From: an uncultured Sphingomonadaceae bacterium
GTDB lineage: Bacteria > Pseudomonadota > Alphaproteobacteria > Sphingomonadales > Sphingomonadaceae
DNA: 64,000 nucleotides
Assembly: GCA_947495985.1 (NCBI GenBank)
Contig: CANMBD010000005.1
Coordinates: 124,001-188,000 of the forward strand
Direction: 5' to 3'
Shown: positions 8,485-17,037 of the stretch, piece by piece
How the letters are laid out: each line of letters starts with the position of its first letter
Position numbering within the stretch: position 1 is the first letter of the stretch
Position numbers and translations under genes: made by a program
The notes under the pieces: model-generated
Database searches by the model: none
What the model was told of the DNA's origin: nothing
The model's input: the letters and a program-made list of their open reading frames with translations, nothing else

Positions 8485-9660
8485 TTAGTCCACCGCGCCG
8501 ACTTCCCGCAGAGTTTTTATTTGTTCCGGACTCAACCCGAGTTCCTCCAAAATCGCAGTGCTATGCTGACCGATGGTCGAAAGCGTGGCGGATGCAGATG
8601 GCCGCGCCCCGTCCATTTCAATCGGCAGCGATGGCAGCTTGGTTTGCTGGCCATTGGCTAGTGTGACGGGTTCGAGACCGCCACTAGCATTGAGATGCGG
8701 ATCGTCGAACATGTCCTCAGGGCGTGCGATTGGGGCGAAGGGTAAGCCGGTGCCTTCAAGCTTCGCGATCAACTCATCTCGGCCAAAGCCAGCGATCAAT
8801 TCCCGAATTTGCGGCATGATCCGGTCGCGTGCGGCAACCCGGTTGTTATTCTCACGGATGCTTTCATCTGCCCACAGATCGTCAAGCGCAAACAGCTTGC
8901 AGAATTTCTCCCATAGAGCATCGGTGACCACGCCAATGAAAATCGGCTCATCCTTGGTCTGAAACACATCATAAATCGCCCATGCCGAAATGCGCGCCGG
9001 CATCGGATCAGCAGCTTTCCCGGTCACGGCCATTTGGGCCATATGCTGGCCGATTAGATATACGGTGGTTTCAAAGAGCGAGCTTTGCACCTTTTGCCCT
9101 TTGCCGGTGCGGTGCCGTTCCTCAACCGCTGCCAATATCGCAATAACGCCGAACATGCCGCCTGTAACATCGATCACGCTGGAACCAGCACGCAATGGCT
9201 GTCCGGGCGGACCGGTCATATAGGCTAGGCCGCCCATCATTTGAGCCACTTCATCGAGGGCGGTTCGGTTTTCATAGGGTCCGGGGAGGAATCCTTTTTC
9301 CGAGGCGTAGATCAGCCGTTCATTAGACTTGGCGAGCTCTTCATAGCCAAGTCCCAAACGATCCATTGCGCCGGGGCGGTAGTTCTCAACCAAAATATCT
9401 GCGCCTTCAACAAGCTGGCGCGCTATACCAAGCCCTTCGGGGTCTTTCAGGTTAAGCGAGATGCTCTGTTTATGGCGGTTATACATAGGGAAGTAGCCAG
9501 AACCGGAGCCTACCAGATTGCGAGTTCTATCGCCGCCAATCGGCTCGACGCGGAGCACTTCCGCGCCCAACGAGGCCAGAATGGCGCCCACTGCAGGTCC
9601 CATGACCATATGGGTGAACTCGATAACTTTCAGGCCTGCTAGAGGTGTTGGTGCGCTCAT
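8485..9660 (-). CDS. CaiB/BaiF family III CoA-transferase
   Basis: 391 residues. The N-terminus LAGLKVIEFTHMVMGPAVGA, then SLNLKDPEGLGIARQLVEGA and the Asp-containing segment SVIDVTGGMFGVIAILAAV, match family III CoA-transferases, in which that Asp forms a mixed anhydride with the acyl group. They move CoA between carboxylic acids, often from succinyl-CoA or acetyl-CoA. Its ATG overlaps the stop of the lyase gene (ATGA), so the two are translationally coupled. Following LeuC-like, LeuD-like and HMG-CoA-lyase-like genes, it most likely activates a hydroxy-dicarboxylate for C-C cleavage. Confidence 0.9.
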   Translation of the reverse strand: MSAPTPLAGLKVIEFTHMVMGPAVGAILASLGAEVLRVEPIGGDRTRNLVGSGSGYFPMYNRHKQSISLNLKDPEGLGIARQLVEGADILVENYRPGAMDRLGLGYEELAKSNERLIYASEKGFLPGPYENRTALDEVAQMMGGLAYMTGPPGQPLRAGSSVIDVTGGMFGVIAILAAVEERHRTGKGQKVQSSLFETTVYLIGQHMAQMAVTGKAADPMPARISAWAIYDVFQTKDEPIFIGVVTDALWEKFCKLFALDDLWADESIRENNNRVAARDRIMPQIRELIAGFGRDELIAKLEGTGLPFAPIARPEDMFDDPHLNASGGLEPVTLANGQQTKLPSLPIEMDGARPSASATLSTIGQHSTAILEELGLSPEQIKTLREVGAVD

Positions 9661-10589
9661 GCTGCGGCCCTTTCAAATCCCAGGGGAAGACCAGCATCGG
9701 GTGTGAAACCATAAAGTGGTTCTTCGGGCAGAGACTCTGCAATAATTTCCCTGACTTTCAGTAGCTTATCCAGATTAATGCCCGTATCAATACCCATAGC
9801 CTCCAGCATGAAAACCAGGTCTTCCGTAACAATGTTGCCCGAGGCACCTGGCGCGAAGGGGCAGCCGCCCAAGCCGCCCAGCGAAGCATCAAAGGTGGTA
9901 ATACCTTCCTCCAATCCTGCCATGACATTGGCCAAGCCAAGTCCGCGGGTATTGTGGAGATGCAGCGTGTTGAGCTTGTCGCTGCCGATCACACCCTTGA
10001 TCTGGCGAACCATCCGTGTGACTTGCGCCGGATTGGCATAGCCGGTTGTGTCCGACAGGCCGACTTCGGCCACACCCGCCTCCATCGCTGCTTCTGCGAG
10101 GCGCGCTACCTGGTCTTCGCTGACGGGCCCCTCGATGGTGCAACCAAAGGCAGTAGAGAGACCTACTTCAAAATGGGGACGCTGTCCGTCGGGCTGTGCA
10201 GCCACCAGATCGGCAATCGCCTTGATTTCGGCGAGCATTGCTGGATGATCTTTGCGCACGTTCTTGATGCTATGGGTTTCGGACATAGAAAAGGGGATCG
10301 ACATTTTGTCGACGCCCGCTGCAATGGCTCTCTCTGCGCCTTTCAGATTTGGTATGAGTGTGACGACATCCAGATTGGGCAGGGTCTTCGCATAGGCTAC
10401 AATTTCTGCGGTATCTGCCATTTGCGGCAGCAGGGCTGGCGGTACGAAGCTTCCTACTTCAATCTCGCTGACACCGGCCTCGGCCTCCGCCTTGATCCAG
10501 GCCTTTTTGGCTTCGGTCGGCATCACGGCATCAATGCTTTGCAGGCCGTCGCGTGGTCCCACTTCGCTGATGGTTACAGACTTTGTCAT
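9657..10589 (-). CDS. Hydroxymethylglutaryl-CoA lyase-like enzyme
   Basis: 310 residues of the HMGL-like TIM-barrel family. The active-site motif GPRDGLQ is at residues 11-17, the metal-binding LHLHNTRG near residue 200 and the catalytic-Cys loop GGCPFAPGASGN near residue 240, so the enzyme looks fully active. The family cleaves 3-hydroxy-3-methylglutaryl-CoA to acetyl-CoA and acetoacetate; some relatives cleave citramalyl-CoA or other 3-hydroxyacyl-CoA esters. I chose the ATG that overlaps the LeuD stop; the longer frame would run into that gene. Its partners (LeuCD-like, CaiB) point to a branched hydroxy-dicarboxyl-CoA substrate rather than leucine breakdown. Confidence 0.92.
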   Translation of the reverse strand: MTKSVTISEVGPRDGLQSIDAVMPTEAKKAWIKAEAEAGVSEIEVGSFVPPALLPQMADTAEIVAYAKTLPNLDVVTLIPNLKGAERAIAAGVDKMSIPFSMSETHSIKNVRKDHPAMLAEIKAIADLVAAQPDGQRPHFEVGLSTAFGCTIEGPVSEDQVARLAEAAMEAGVAEVGLSDTTGYANPAQVTRMVRQIKGVIGSDKLNTLHLHNTRGLGLANVMAGLEEGITTFDASLGGLGGCPFAPGASGNIVTEDLVFMLEAMGIDTGINLDKLLKVREIIAESLPEEPLYGFTPDAGLPLGFERAAA

Positions 10590-11203
10590 TGGTTGGCTCC
10601 TAGGTAAATCCATGGCCGCTTTGCGCGGTCGGCCGTTTGCCACGCGGCAATGTCTTCGATCATTTTCAAACTGAGGTCGATAGCATCCAATCCCTCCAGC
10701 AACATCGCTTTGGCTTCATCATCAATCGGGAAAGACCAGCTCTGGTCTTCGCCAATGCTGATTTTTTGCGCTGCCAAATCGATGGTAGCGGGACAATCCA
10801 CTTCTTCGATTATGGCTATCGCATCAGCTTCCAAAACGGCTGGCAAGATACCGTTGCGAATGCAATTTCCGGCAAAAATCGGCGCGAAGCTCGGGGCAAT
10901 AACAGCCCGAAAGCCATATTCGGCCAATGCCCAAACAGCATGCTCGCGGCTCGACCCGCAACCGAAATTCGCGCCGGCCAGGATGATCTGGCTGTCGGCA
11001 TAAAAAGGATCGTTGAGTACAAAATTGGGGTCAGGATCGCGGCTTCCGATCGCGGTATAGCGCCATCCGGCGAATAGCCCGTCAGCAAGTCCGGTCTTGC
11101 CAGTGCTTTTCATCTCGCGTGAGGGGATGATCTGGTCCGTATCGACATTATCGCGGATCAAAGGCATGGGCCGGGAAGTGAGCATGGAAAATGGTTCCGC
11201 CAT
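10586..11203 (-). CDS. 3-isopropylmalate dehydratase small subunit-like (LeuD family)
   Basis: 205 residues. DNVDTDQIIPSREMKSTG and GCGSSREHAVWALAEYG are standard LeuD signatures; the GSSREHA loop binds substrate. With the adjacent LeuC-like subunit it should form a [4Fe-4S] hydro-lyase acting on malate-type dicarboxylates such as isopropylmalate, citramalate/citraconate or dimethylmaleate. The start overlaps the upstream LeuC stop (TGATG) and its stop overlaps the lyase start. There is no leuA or leuB nearby, so a catabolic role is more likely than leucine biosynthesis. Confidence 0.9.
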   Translation of the reverse strand: MAEPFSMLTSRPMPLIRDNVDTDQIIPSREMKSTGKTGLADGLFAGWRYTAIGSRDPDPNFVLNDPFYADSQIILAGANFGCGSSREHAVWALAEYGFRAVIAPSFAPIFAGNCIRNGILPAVLEADAIAIIEEVDCPATIDLAAQKISIGEDQSWSFPIDDEAKAMLLEGLDAIDLSLKMIEDIAAWQTADRAKRPWIYLGANQ

Positions 11204-12606
11204 CACAGCAACTCGCGGACATCGGCAATGGCACCTGCCAGCGCACTAGCGACAACCGTTTCTGGGCTGGCAATATGGGTTTTGACGCCTGGTCCCTGAC
11301 GGCTTTCAAAATTACGGTTGGTGGTGGAGATAACCCGCGCGCCTGATTGAAAACTCTCACCTCCTGCATAGAAGCACATCGAACAGCCACTTTCCCGCCA
11401 TTCAAACCCCGCATCGCGGAAAATCGCATCTATCCCTTCCGCTTCGGCTTCGCGTTTGACGCGAGAGGAGCCGGGGACACAAATGGCTTGGACATGGTCA
11501 GCAATCTTCTTGCCCTTCAGTAGGGCGCTGGCCCGGCGCAGGTCGGACAAACGGCTATTGGTACAGCTGCCGATGAAAGCGGCATCTATCGGCGTTCCTT
11601 TAAGGCTCTGTCCTTTTTGCAATGCCATATATTCAAGTGGGCGCTCGTCCGCAGTTTCGGGTACGGTGCCGCCTATACCAACACTATGTTCCGGACTGGT
11701 ACCCCAGCTGACCGTGGGTGTAACCGCGCTGGCATCTATTTTAATTTCAGCATCAAAAGTAGCATCTACATCGCTGATCAGCTTTTCCCAGCTTTCAACG
11801 GCTTGGTCCCATTCAGCTCCTTTTGGCACATAGCGACGACCCGTCAGATATTTGAAAGTCTTCCGATCAGGAGCGATGAACCCAGACATGGCGGAAAATT
11901 CCGTCGCCATGTTGCAGAGGGTCATCCGCCCTTCCATGTCGAGCGCGCGAACCGCGTCTCCGGCAAACTCCAATGCGTGTCCTTTGCCACCGGCCGCGCC
12001 ATGGCTAGCGATCAATGTCATGATCATGTCCTTGGGCGTGACACCTTTTGGTAAAGACCCGGCAAAACATACCCGCATGGATTTTGGTTTGTTCAGCCGC
12101 AATGTTCCCGTCGCCATCGCATGTTCCGCCTCCGATGATCCGATGCCCCAGGCTAATGCGCCAAAAGCGCCCTGTGTGCAGGTATGACTGTCGGGTGCCA
12201 CCAAGGTGCATCCCGGTAACACGATACCCAGTTCAGGCGATATCACATGGACAATCCCCTGATCGGAATCGTTGACATCAAACAGGGTTATGCCAGCGGC
12301 TTTGGCAGCGGCCCTAGTTTCGGTGATGAAAGCCTGCCCACCAGGCATCAGCGTCTGGTCTGTCCGGCCCGGTCGGGTGTCAACAATATGGTCTGTGACC
12401 GCAAAGACGCGTGCCGGATCGACCACTGCTCGTCCGGCCTCCGCCAATGAATTGAGCGCGGACGCACCGGTGCGCTCGTGCAGAAAAACACGGTCGATCG
12501 CCACAAGTGCGCGATTGCCGGGCAAGGCGGCGACCACATGGCTATCCCATAACTTGTCAAAGAGCGTCGATGGTTCAGGCAGAAACAGCCCCCATTTCCT
12601 TGTCAA
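11203..12606 (-). CDS. 3-isopropylmalate dehydratase large subunit-like (LeuC family)
   Basis: 467 residues, normal for LeuC. Features include TLFDKLWDSHVV at the start, DHIVDTR, PDSHTCTQGAFGALAWGIG, and the iron-sulfur ligands in FIGSCTNSR and ESGCSMCF. It should carry a [4Fe-4S] cluster and catalyse reversible hydration of a C4-C7 dicarboxylate with the LeuD-like partner. The only standard start before the conserved N-terminus is a TTG at 12606, which overlaps the previous gene by 32 bases; the start is therefore a little uncertain. Its place between a hydrolase and an HMG-CoA lyase suggests substrate hydration ahead of CoA activation and cleavage. Confidence 0.9.
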   Translation of the reverse strand: MTRKWGLFLPEPSTLFDKLWDSHVVAALPGNRALVAIDRVFLHERTGASALNSLAEAGRAVVDPARVFAVTDHIVDTRPGRTDQTLMPGGQAFITETRAAAKAAGITLFDVNDSDQGIVHVISPELGIVLPGCTLVAPDSHTCTQGAFGALAWGIGSSEAEHAMATGTLRLNKPKSMRVCFAGSLPKGVTPKDMIMTLIASHGAAGGKGHALEFAGDAVRALDMEGRMTLCNMATEFSAMSGFIAPDRKTFKYLTGRRYVPKGAEWDQAVESWEKLISDVDATFDAEIKIDASAVTPTVSWGTSPEHSVGIGGTVPETADERPLEYMALQKGQSLKGTPIDAAFIGSCTNSRLSDLRRASALLKGKKIADHVQAICVPGSSRVKREAEAEGIDAIFRDAGFEWRESGCSMCFYAGGESFQSGARVISTTNRNFESRQGPGVKTHIASPETVVASALAGAIADVRELL

Positions 12607-13075
12607 TACTGCGCCAATCCTTGGTCACAAAAGTCTCCTGTATCGCGGTCCGCGTTTCCAGCAATCCGTTTCTAATCCAGTGCCACGTCCGGCAGCGATT
12701 TTGGCTATCGTCGGAAATCTGGATCTGTTCATAAAGATAAAGTGATGGATCACCTTGCCGCTGCCAATACAACATCACAGTGCGGTTATATTCGTCCAGC
12801 GGCACTTCGGCGGCCCAACCTTTGATCAGCTCATTGTCCCACCAGACGCGTTTGTCGCGATATTCGGCCGGAAACTCGCGTATCTCGGTCTTTCCATCAG
12901 CCCATCTATAGTGGTTGGTCTGATGATAAGGCACATCGCCGTCGTCCGGGAATCGGCACAGCAGGCGGGAGGCATGCTCATCAATTTTTTCGTTCTGCGC
13001 GTTGAAATAGGTGTAGGTGCCGTCCCAAACGCCTTCGTGGCGCGCCAAAAGCGGCATGTCTTCTCTGATTCCCAT
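12575..13075 (-). CDS. DUF3598-like protein (copy 1)
   Basis: 166 residues of no established function. LLARHEGVWDGTYTYFN at the start and RVWWDNELIKGWAAE and CRTWHWIRNG later give the appearance of a lipocalin-like barrel related to DUF3598 proteins. There is no signal peptide. Its ATG overlaps the stop of the upstream hydrolase (TAATG), so they are made together. A divergent paralogue lies at 32151-32615, sharing the HEGxWxGxY, LWWDNE and RTWHW motifs, and both copies lie downstream of or near the same operator type. A ligand-binding or isomerase role is possible. Confidence 0.7.
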   Translation of the reverse strand: MGIREDMPLLARHEGVWDGTYTYFNAQNEKIDEHASRLLCRFPDDGDVPYHQTNHYRWADGKTEIREFPAEYRDKRVWWDNELIKGWAAEVPLDEYNRTVMLYWQRQGDPSLYLYEQIQISDDSQNRCRTWHWIRNGLLETRTAIQETFVTKDWRSIDKEMGAVSA

Positions 13076-14454
13076 TATTGTTCCTTTTGTCTTGATTGGA
13101 GGGCGATATGATATTGCTTGGCGCTATGTCCGTTGATCAGCGCGAGATGATCGGCGGCCAGATTCCCGGGCTCGAGATGCTTTTCGTCGAAAGCAAGGGC
13201 GTGATCTGCATCGACGGTGTACCAGGGCGCAAACATATGACGGGCGCGAACAATCTGCCAAGCCATGTTGAGATAATTACCAAAGCGGTCGGGCGACAAA
13301 TCCGGATAGAGTCGATCCGGTTCGCCATCGGGCAGCGAAGGATACAGGATTGTTTCAGTGCCAAGCGTATCAGCAACAGTATTTATAACATCCTGCCACG
13401 CAGCCCAGCTGACAGGGGCTTCGGCCGCCCAATTGTCCGATAGGCCATGGCCGGGCAGATCAATGGCGATCAGCCCGTCGGACTGATTGCCGTTGGCGGC
13501 ATAGGCCGGCGCATGAAGGGCAAGTCTGTCCGCGCCCCGATCGCCTCGCCAGTGGATTAGGCCGCGAAAATGATCCGTTCGAATTTCCACAAAACCTTCA
13601 TCACTGGCATCAGGTAGATTGTCGATTGTCACCGTCTCCGTGGCCAGCAAATGGGACAGGCTGACCGCCTGATGTTCCTCTGGCGTCGTCACTTTTTGTG
13701 CGGTCCAAGTGGCAGGCATGTCACCCAACCGGTCAATATGCTCTTGCAGCGGATCGCCATCATAAGCGCTGATCAGGCAGGGCGGGACATCTGCGTCAAG
13801 GGCTGGAATATCACGAGGGGCGCGCAGCACCGCGCCATAGCCTGCCTGATAGGCATTGCCGGCGTCGATCATCTCACGAACAATCGCGTCGACCCGCGCC
13901 GGATCATCATTTGCAACCGAAAGCCGGTGGGCGTTATCGGCCGCAAACCATGGGAAAAACCAGCTCTGTTCGAGGATACGGTTCCACAACCAGGTCAGAT
14001 GTTCGCCATAATCGGATGGATGGAATTCAGGCAGATAGCGGTCACTGAACAGCGCCATTTCTTCGGGCGTCCAGATCGCATAGCCCCCGACGGCCAATGT
14101 TGTGATTCGAGTCGGATGGCGTTTCACCGCCGTGACCAAGATGATTCCACCGGAATGAAAGCCGTAAGCTGCGCATCTTTCGATACCCAGTGCATCAAGA
14201 AATTCGATAGTCGCGTCCGCATATTCGGCGATTTCGGGATGGCCTGGCAGTGGATCAGATTGCCCAAAACCCGGCGTATCTGGCGCGATACATGTGAAAT
14301 GCTCCGACCATTTTTTCATCAACGCTTCATATTCTTTGGAGCTGCGCGGGCTCTGATGCACCATCAGCAGCGGCGGGCCTTTGCCCGCCTTGCGATAATG
14401 GACGCGGCGTCTGTTGCTGCCGCTTGAAACATCGATAAAGTGTCGTGTGATCAT
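13075..14454 (-). CDS. Two-lobed alpha/beta hydrolase-fold protein
   Basis: 459 residues, much longer than a single alpha/beta hydrolase. The first half has LLMVHQSPRSSKEYEALM, APDTPGFGQSD and a nucleophile elbow AYGFHSGG (Ser at about residue 101). The second half contains GLIAIDLPGHGLSDNW, which looks like the start of another hydrolase-fold half, but I see no Gly-x-Ser-x-Gly elbow there. The protein may be a fusion or an internal duplication with one active lobe. I chose the ATG at 14454, preceded by AAAGG; the upstream in-frame codons lie in the operator palindrome, which overlaps this ribosome site. It heads the long reverse-strand operon. Confidence 0.8.
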   Translation of the reverse strand: MITRHFIDVSSGSNRRRVHYRKAGKGPPLLMVHQSPRSSKEYEALMKKWSEHFTCIAPDTPGFGQSDPLPGHPEIAEYADATIEFLDALGIERCAAYGFHSGGIILVTAVKRHPTRITTLAVGGYAIWTPEEMALFSDRYLPEFHPSDYGEHLTWLWNRILEQSWFFPWFAADNAHRLSVANDDPARVDAIVREMIDAGNAYQAGYGAVLRAPRDIPALDADVPPCLISAYDGDPLQEHIDRLGDMPATWTAQKVTTPEEHQAVSLSHLLATETVTIDNLPDASDEGFVEIRTDHFRGLIHWRGDRGADRLALHAPAYAANGNQSDGLIAIDLPGHGLSDNWAAEAPVSWAAWQDVINTVADTLGTETILYPSLPDGEPDRLYPDLSPDRFGNYLNMAWQIVRARHMFAPWYTVDADHALAFDEKHLEPGNLAADHLALINGHSAKQYHIALQSRQKEQ

Positions 14455-14463
14455 AAGAACCTT

Positions 14464-14481
14464 TATTTGTCCGGACAAATT
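14464..14481. promoter_or_regulatory. Regulon operator, site 1a
   Basis: TATTTGTCCGGACAAATT matches 17 of 18 positions of the shared palindrome. It lies between divergent operons, about 10 bases before the hydrolase start and 62 before the amidohydrolase start, and abuts the ribosome site of the reverse gene. A repressor bound here would block both operons. Confidence 0.85.
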
Positions 14482-14495
14482 TGTCTCGACAAGTC
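14478..14495. promoter_or_regulatory. Regulon operator, site 1b (overlapping 1a)
   Basis: AATTTGTCTCGACAAGTC matches 14 of 18 positions, with the TTTGTC and GACAA half-sites intact. Its centre is 14 bases from that of site 1a, so the two share bases and could bind two dimers cooperatively on different faces of the helix. Confidence 0.6.
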
Positions 14496-14543
14496 TTTTT
14501 TGCAGATTATTGTCTTTTTATCGAATCCGGAGAGAAAAACCCA

Positions 14544-15224
14544 ATGACATTGATTGGCACGAAAATGGTCGAGGATGGCCGTACTGCGCGCGAGATTTTT
14601 GAAGAAGTGATCGGCAATCCCGCTCGAAAGAAATTTGGCTTTGGTGAAAAACTCGCCATCGTCAATGTCGATGTGCAGCAGGCCTATACGCGGACGGATA
14701 TATTTAAGACGGCTTATGAGACCGATCCAAAGCAGATCGATTACATCAATCAGATTTCGGCTCTTGCACGGGCGAAAGACATGCCGGTCATCTGGAGCCG
14801 GGTGGCTTATAAGGACGACGCCGGAGATGCCGGAGTCTGGGGCACACGAACCGATACCGAAGATTCGCTGCAGAATATCAAATATGACAGCGAGCGGCAT
14901 TTGCTGGATCCGCGCTGTGAGATGGATGCCGATGATCTGCAATACACCAAACGTATGCCGAGCGCCTTTTTCGAAACGCCGCTGGCGAGCTATCTGACAT
15001 GGCACAAAGTCGATACGGTGGTGGTGACCGGCGGCTCTACATCTGGCTGTGTGCGTGCCACAGCGGTAGATGCGCTAAGTCACGGATATCGTACGATCGT
15101 TCCGATCGAAACCTGCGCCGATAAGCATGAAAGCTATCATTTTGCCAACCTGACCGACTTGCAGTTGAAATATGCAGATGTCGAACCGGTACAGGCCGTG
15201 ATTGACTGGCTGGAGGCGCGCTAG
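14544..15224 (+). CDS. Isochorismatase-like cysteine amidohydrolase
   Basis: 226 residues of the isochorismatase-like hydrolase superfamily, closest in pattern to N-carbamoylsarcosine amidohydrolase and maleamate amidase (NicF) types. The catalytic triad is visible: Asp43 in VNVDVQQAY, Lys136 in YTKRMPSAF and Cys169 in GSTSGCVRATAVDA. These enzymes hydrolyse an amide or carbamoyl C-N bond through a Cys thioester. I chose ATG 14544, which follows GGAGAG; the earlier in-frame codons lie across operator site 1b. It leads a seven-gene operon, and the next gene overlaps its stop (TAGTG). An amide or half-amide substrate is likely. Confidence 0.9.
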   Translation: MTLIGTKMVEDGRTAREIFEEVIGNPARKKFGFGEKLAIVNVDVQQAYTRTDIFKTAYETDPKQIDYINQISALARAKDMPVIWSRVAYKDDAGDAGVWGTRTDTEDSLQNIKYDSERHLLDPRCEMDADDLQYTKRMPSAFFETPLASYLTWHKVDTVVVTGGSTSGCVRATAVDALSHGYRTIVPIETCADKHESYHFANLTDLQLKYADVEPVQAVIDWLEAR

Positions 15225-16117
15225 TGTCCGAAGCACAAAAATCCGATCCGGGATTATATGACTATCTGCCCTATCGCGGCCGTCCGAAAATCGAATGGCC
15301 GGAGGGCAAGACCTGCGCGGTCTGGATAGCGCCCAATCTGGAATTTTATGAGCTGGACCCTGCGGTAAATCCTCATCGCAAAAGCTGGCCAAAGCCGCAT
15401 CCCGATGTGGTCGGGTACAGCCACCGTGATCACGCAAACCGAGTGTCGCACTGGCGCATGGCGGAGATGATGACGAAGCACGGCTTTCCGGGATCGGTGA
15501 GCTTGTCGGTAGCGCTGTGCGACCATATTCCCGAAGTGGTGGAGGATGCCAACCAGCGCGGCTGGGAGTTTTTCAGCCATGGCATTTACAACACACGTTA
15601 CTCCTATGGGATGGATGAAGTGCAGGAACGCGCGATTATTGAGGATTCGATCGCGACTGTGGAGCGCACCACGGGTCAAAGGATCAGAGGCTGGCTGGCT
15701 CCCGCGCTGACCCACACACCGCGCACGCTAGATCTGCTGGCTGAATATGGCATGGATTATACCTGCGATCTTTATCATGATGACCAGCCGACAGATGTGA
15801 AGGTAAAGTCCGGCCAGTTGACCGCAATCCCCTATAGCCTTGAGGTGAACGATCATTATGGCTTCTTCGTCTACAATATGTCGCCGCGGGAATATGCCGA
15901 TACACTGATCCGGCAATATGACCGGCTGGCGGAAGAAGGAGGGCAATCGGGGACGGTGATGTGCATTCCGTTGCACAGCTATCTGATTGGCCAGCCCCAC
16001 CGGATTGGTCCGTTTGAGGCAGTGCTCGAACATATTGCCGCTGATGGCCGGGCATGGATCACCAAGGCTGGTGATATTGTTGACGCCTTCCGGAAACAGA
16101 CGGGAGGCGCATCATGA
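15224..16117 (+). CDS. Polysaccharide deacetylase-like (NodB fold) protein, copy 1
   Basis: 297 residues of the NodB-homology family, closest in layout to allantoinase PuuE and cyclic-imide hydrolase types rather than true polysaccharide deacetylases. IEWPEGKTCAVWIAPNLEFYE replaces the usual TFDDG motif and WEFFSHGIYNTRYSYGM replaces the usual HxxxH motif, so metal binding may be altered. There is no signal peptide, which fits a cytoplasmic C-N hydrolase. The start is a GTG overlapping the upstream stop. It is followed at once by a paralogue; the two may form one enzyme with two subunits. Hydrolysis of a cyclic amide or imide is a reasonable but unproven guess. Confidence 0.82.
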   Translation: MSEAQKSDPGLYDYLPYRGRPKIEWPEGKTCAVWIAPNLEFYELDPAVNPHRKSWPKPHPDVVGYSHRDHANRVSHWRMAEMMTKHGFPGSVSLSVALCDHIPEVVEDANQRGWEFFSHGIYNTRYSYGMDEVQERAIIEDSIATVERTTGQRIRGWLAPALTHTPRTLDLLAEYGMDYTCDLYHDDQPTDVKVKSGQLTAIPYSLEVNDHYGFFVYNMSPREYADTLIRQYDRLAEEGGQSGTVMCIPLHSYLIGQPHRIGPFEAVLEHIAADGRAWITKAGDIVDAFRKQTGGAS

Positions 16118-17037
16118 GCCTCGATCCAAGCTATCTCGAATATCCGAGGCGTGGTCGCGGGATGGACCATGAACATTATCCCTATAGCAGTTTGTTTGAT
16201 CGCAATCCGGTGGAGTGGCCTGACGGCAAAAAACTAATGATCTGGCCGGTGATCAGCCTCGAATATTTCCCGATGGTGCCCAATGACGACCCATTCCGTG
16301 CACCCGGGCATATGCAGACCGCTTATCCTGACTATCGTCACTATACGGCACGCGAATATGGCACGCGGATCGGGATTTACCGATTGCTGGGCGCGTTTGA
16401 AAAGGTCGGCGCAAAAGTCTCGGTAGCTACTAACAGCCTGATAGCCGAACGCTATCCGCAGCTGGTGGAGGATATCGTCTCCGCTGGCCATGAGATCATC
16501 GCGCACAGCACCGATATGAATGGTACGATTGCGAGTGGAATGGCCGAGAGTGATGAGAAGGCGCTGATCGAAGGCTCGCTTGCCTCACTGCAAAAAGCCA
16601 CAGGAATCCGCCCGCGTGGTTGGCTGTCAATCGCGCGTTCGCAGAGCTTCAACACCGCAAAGCTCCTTGCCGATGCGGGCGTTGAGTATATGTGCGACTG
16701 GGCCAATGACGAATTGCCATATAAGTTTCAGACAGACGCAGGAGCGATCACCAATATCCCGCTCAATCATGAGCTTTCGGATCGCCAGATTATCAATGTC
16801 CAGCAGCACTCGGTCGACAGCTATGCTCAGCAGATGCGCGATGCTGCAGACTGGTTGCTGGCAGAAACCGAGCAATATGGCGGTCGGATGCTCCCGATGC
16901 ATTTGACGCCCTATATCATGGGTTTACCCTACCGGATCAGCAGTTTTGAAGAACTGGTCGCGGATTTTGCCAAGCGCAAGGATATCGCGTTCGCACGGGG
17001 TGAGAAGATACTCGATAGCTGGAAGGCGCAACAATGA
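16114..17037 (+). CDS. Polysaccharide deacetylase-like (NodB fold) protein, copy 2
   Basis: 307 residues, paralogous to the preceding gene (both have a WPDGK-type strand followed by an LE-aromatic motif, here ISLEYFPM). The motif-2 region reads GHEIIAHSTDMNG, where PuuE-like enzymes have SHGYRW; the second metal histidine is therefore missing. RPRGWLSIARSQSFNTAKLL matches the family's motif 3 region. The ATG overlaps the upstream stop (ATGA). Tandem divergence of these two genes suggests a heteromeric enzyme or two consecutive ring-opening steps. The specific substrate is unknown. Confidence 0.8.
   Translation: MSLDPSYLEYPRRGRGMDHEHYPYSSLFDRNPVEWPDGKKLMIWPVISLEYFPMVPNDDPFRAPGHMQTAYPDYRHYTAREYGTRIGIYRLLGAFEKVGAKVSVATNSLIAERYPQLVEDIVSAGHEIIAHSTDMNGTIASGMAESDEKALIEGSLASLQKATGIRPRGWLSIARSQSFNTAKLLADAGVEYMCDWANDELPYKFQTDAGAITNIPLNHELSDRQIINVQQHSVDSYAQQMRDAADWLLAETEQYGGRMLPMHLTPYIMGLPYRISSFEELVADFAKRKDIAFARGEKILDSWKAQQ

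Noticed and set aside
10586..12606. Leucine biosynthesis genes leuCD.
   Set aside because: No leuA or leuB is close, and the genes are embedded in a catabolic run with an acyl-CoA lyase and a CoA-transferase. A catabolic hydro-lyase is more likely.
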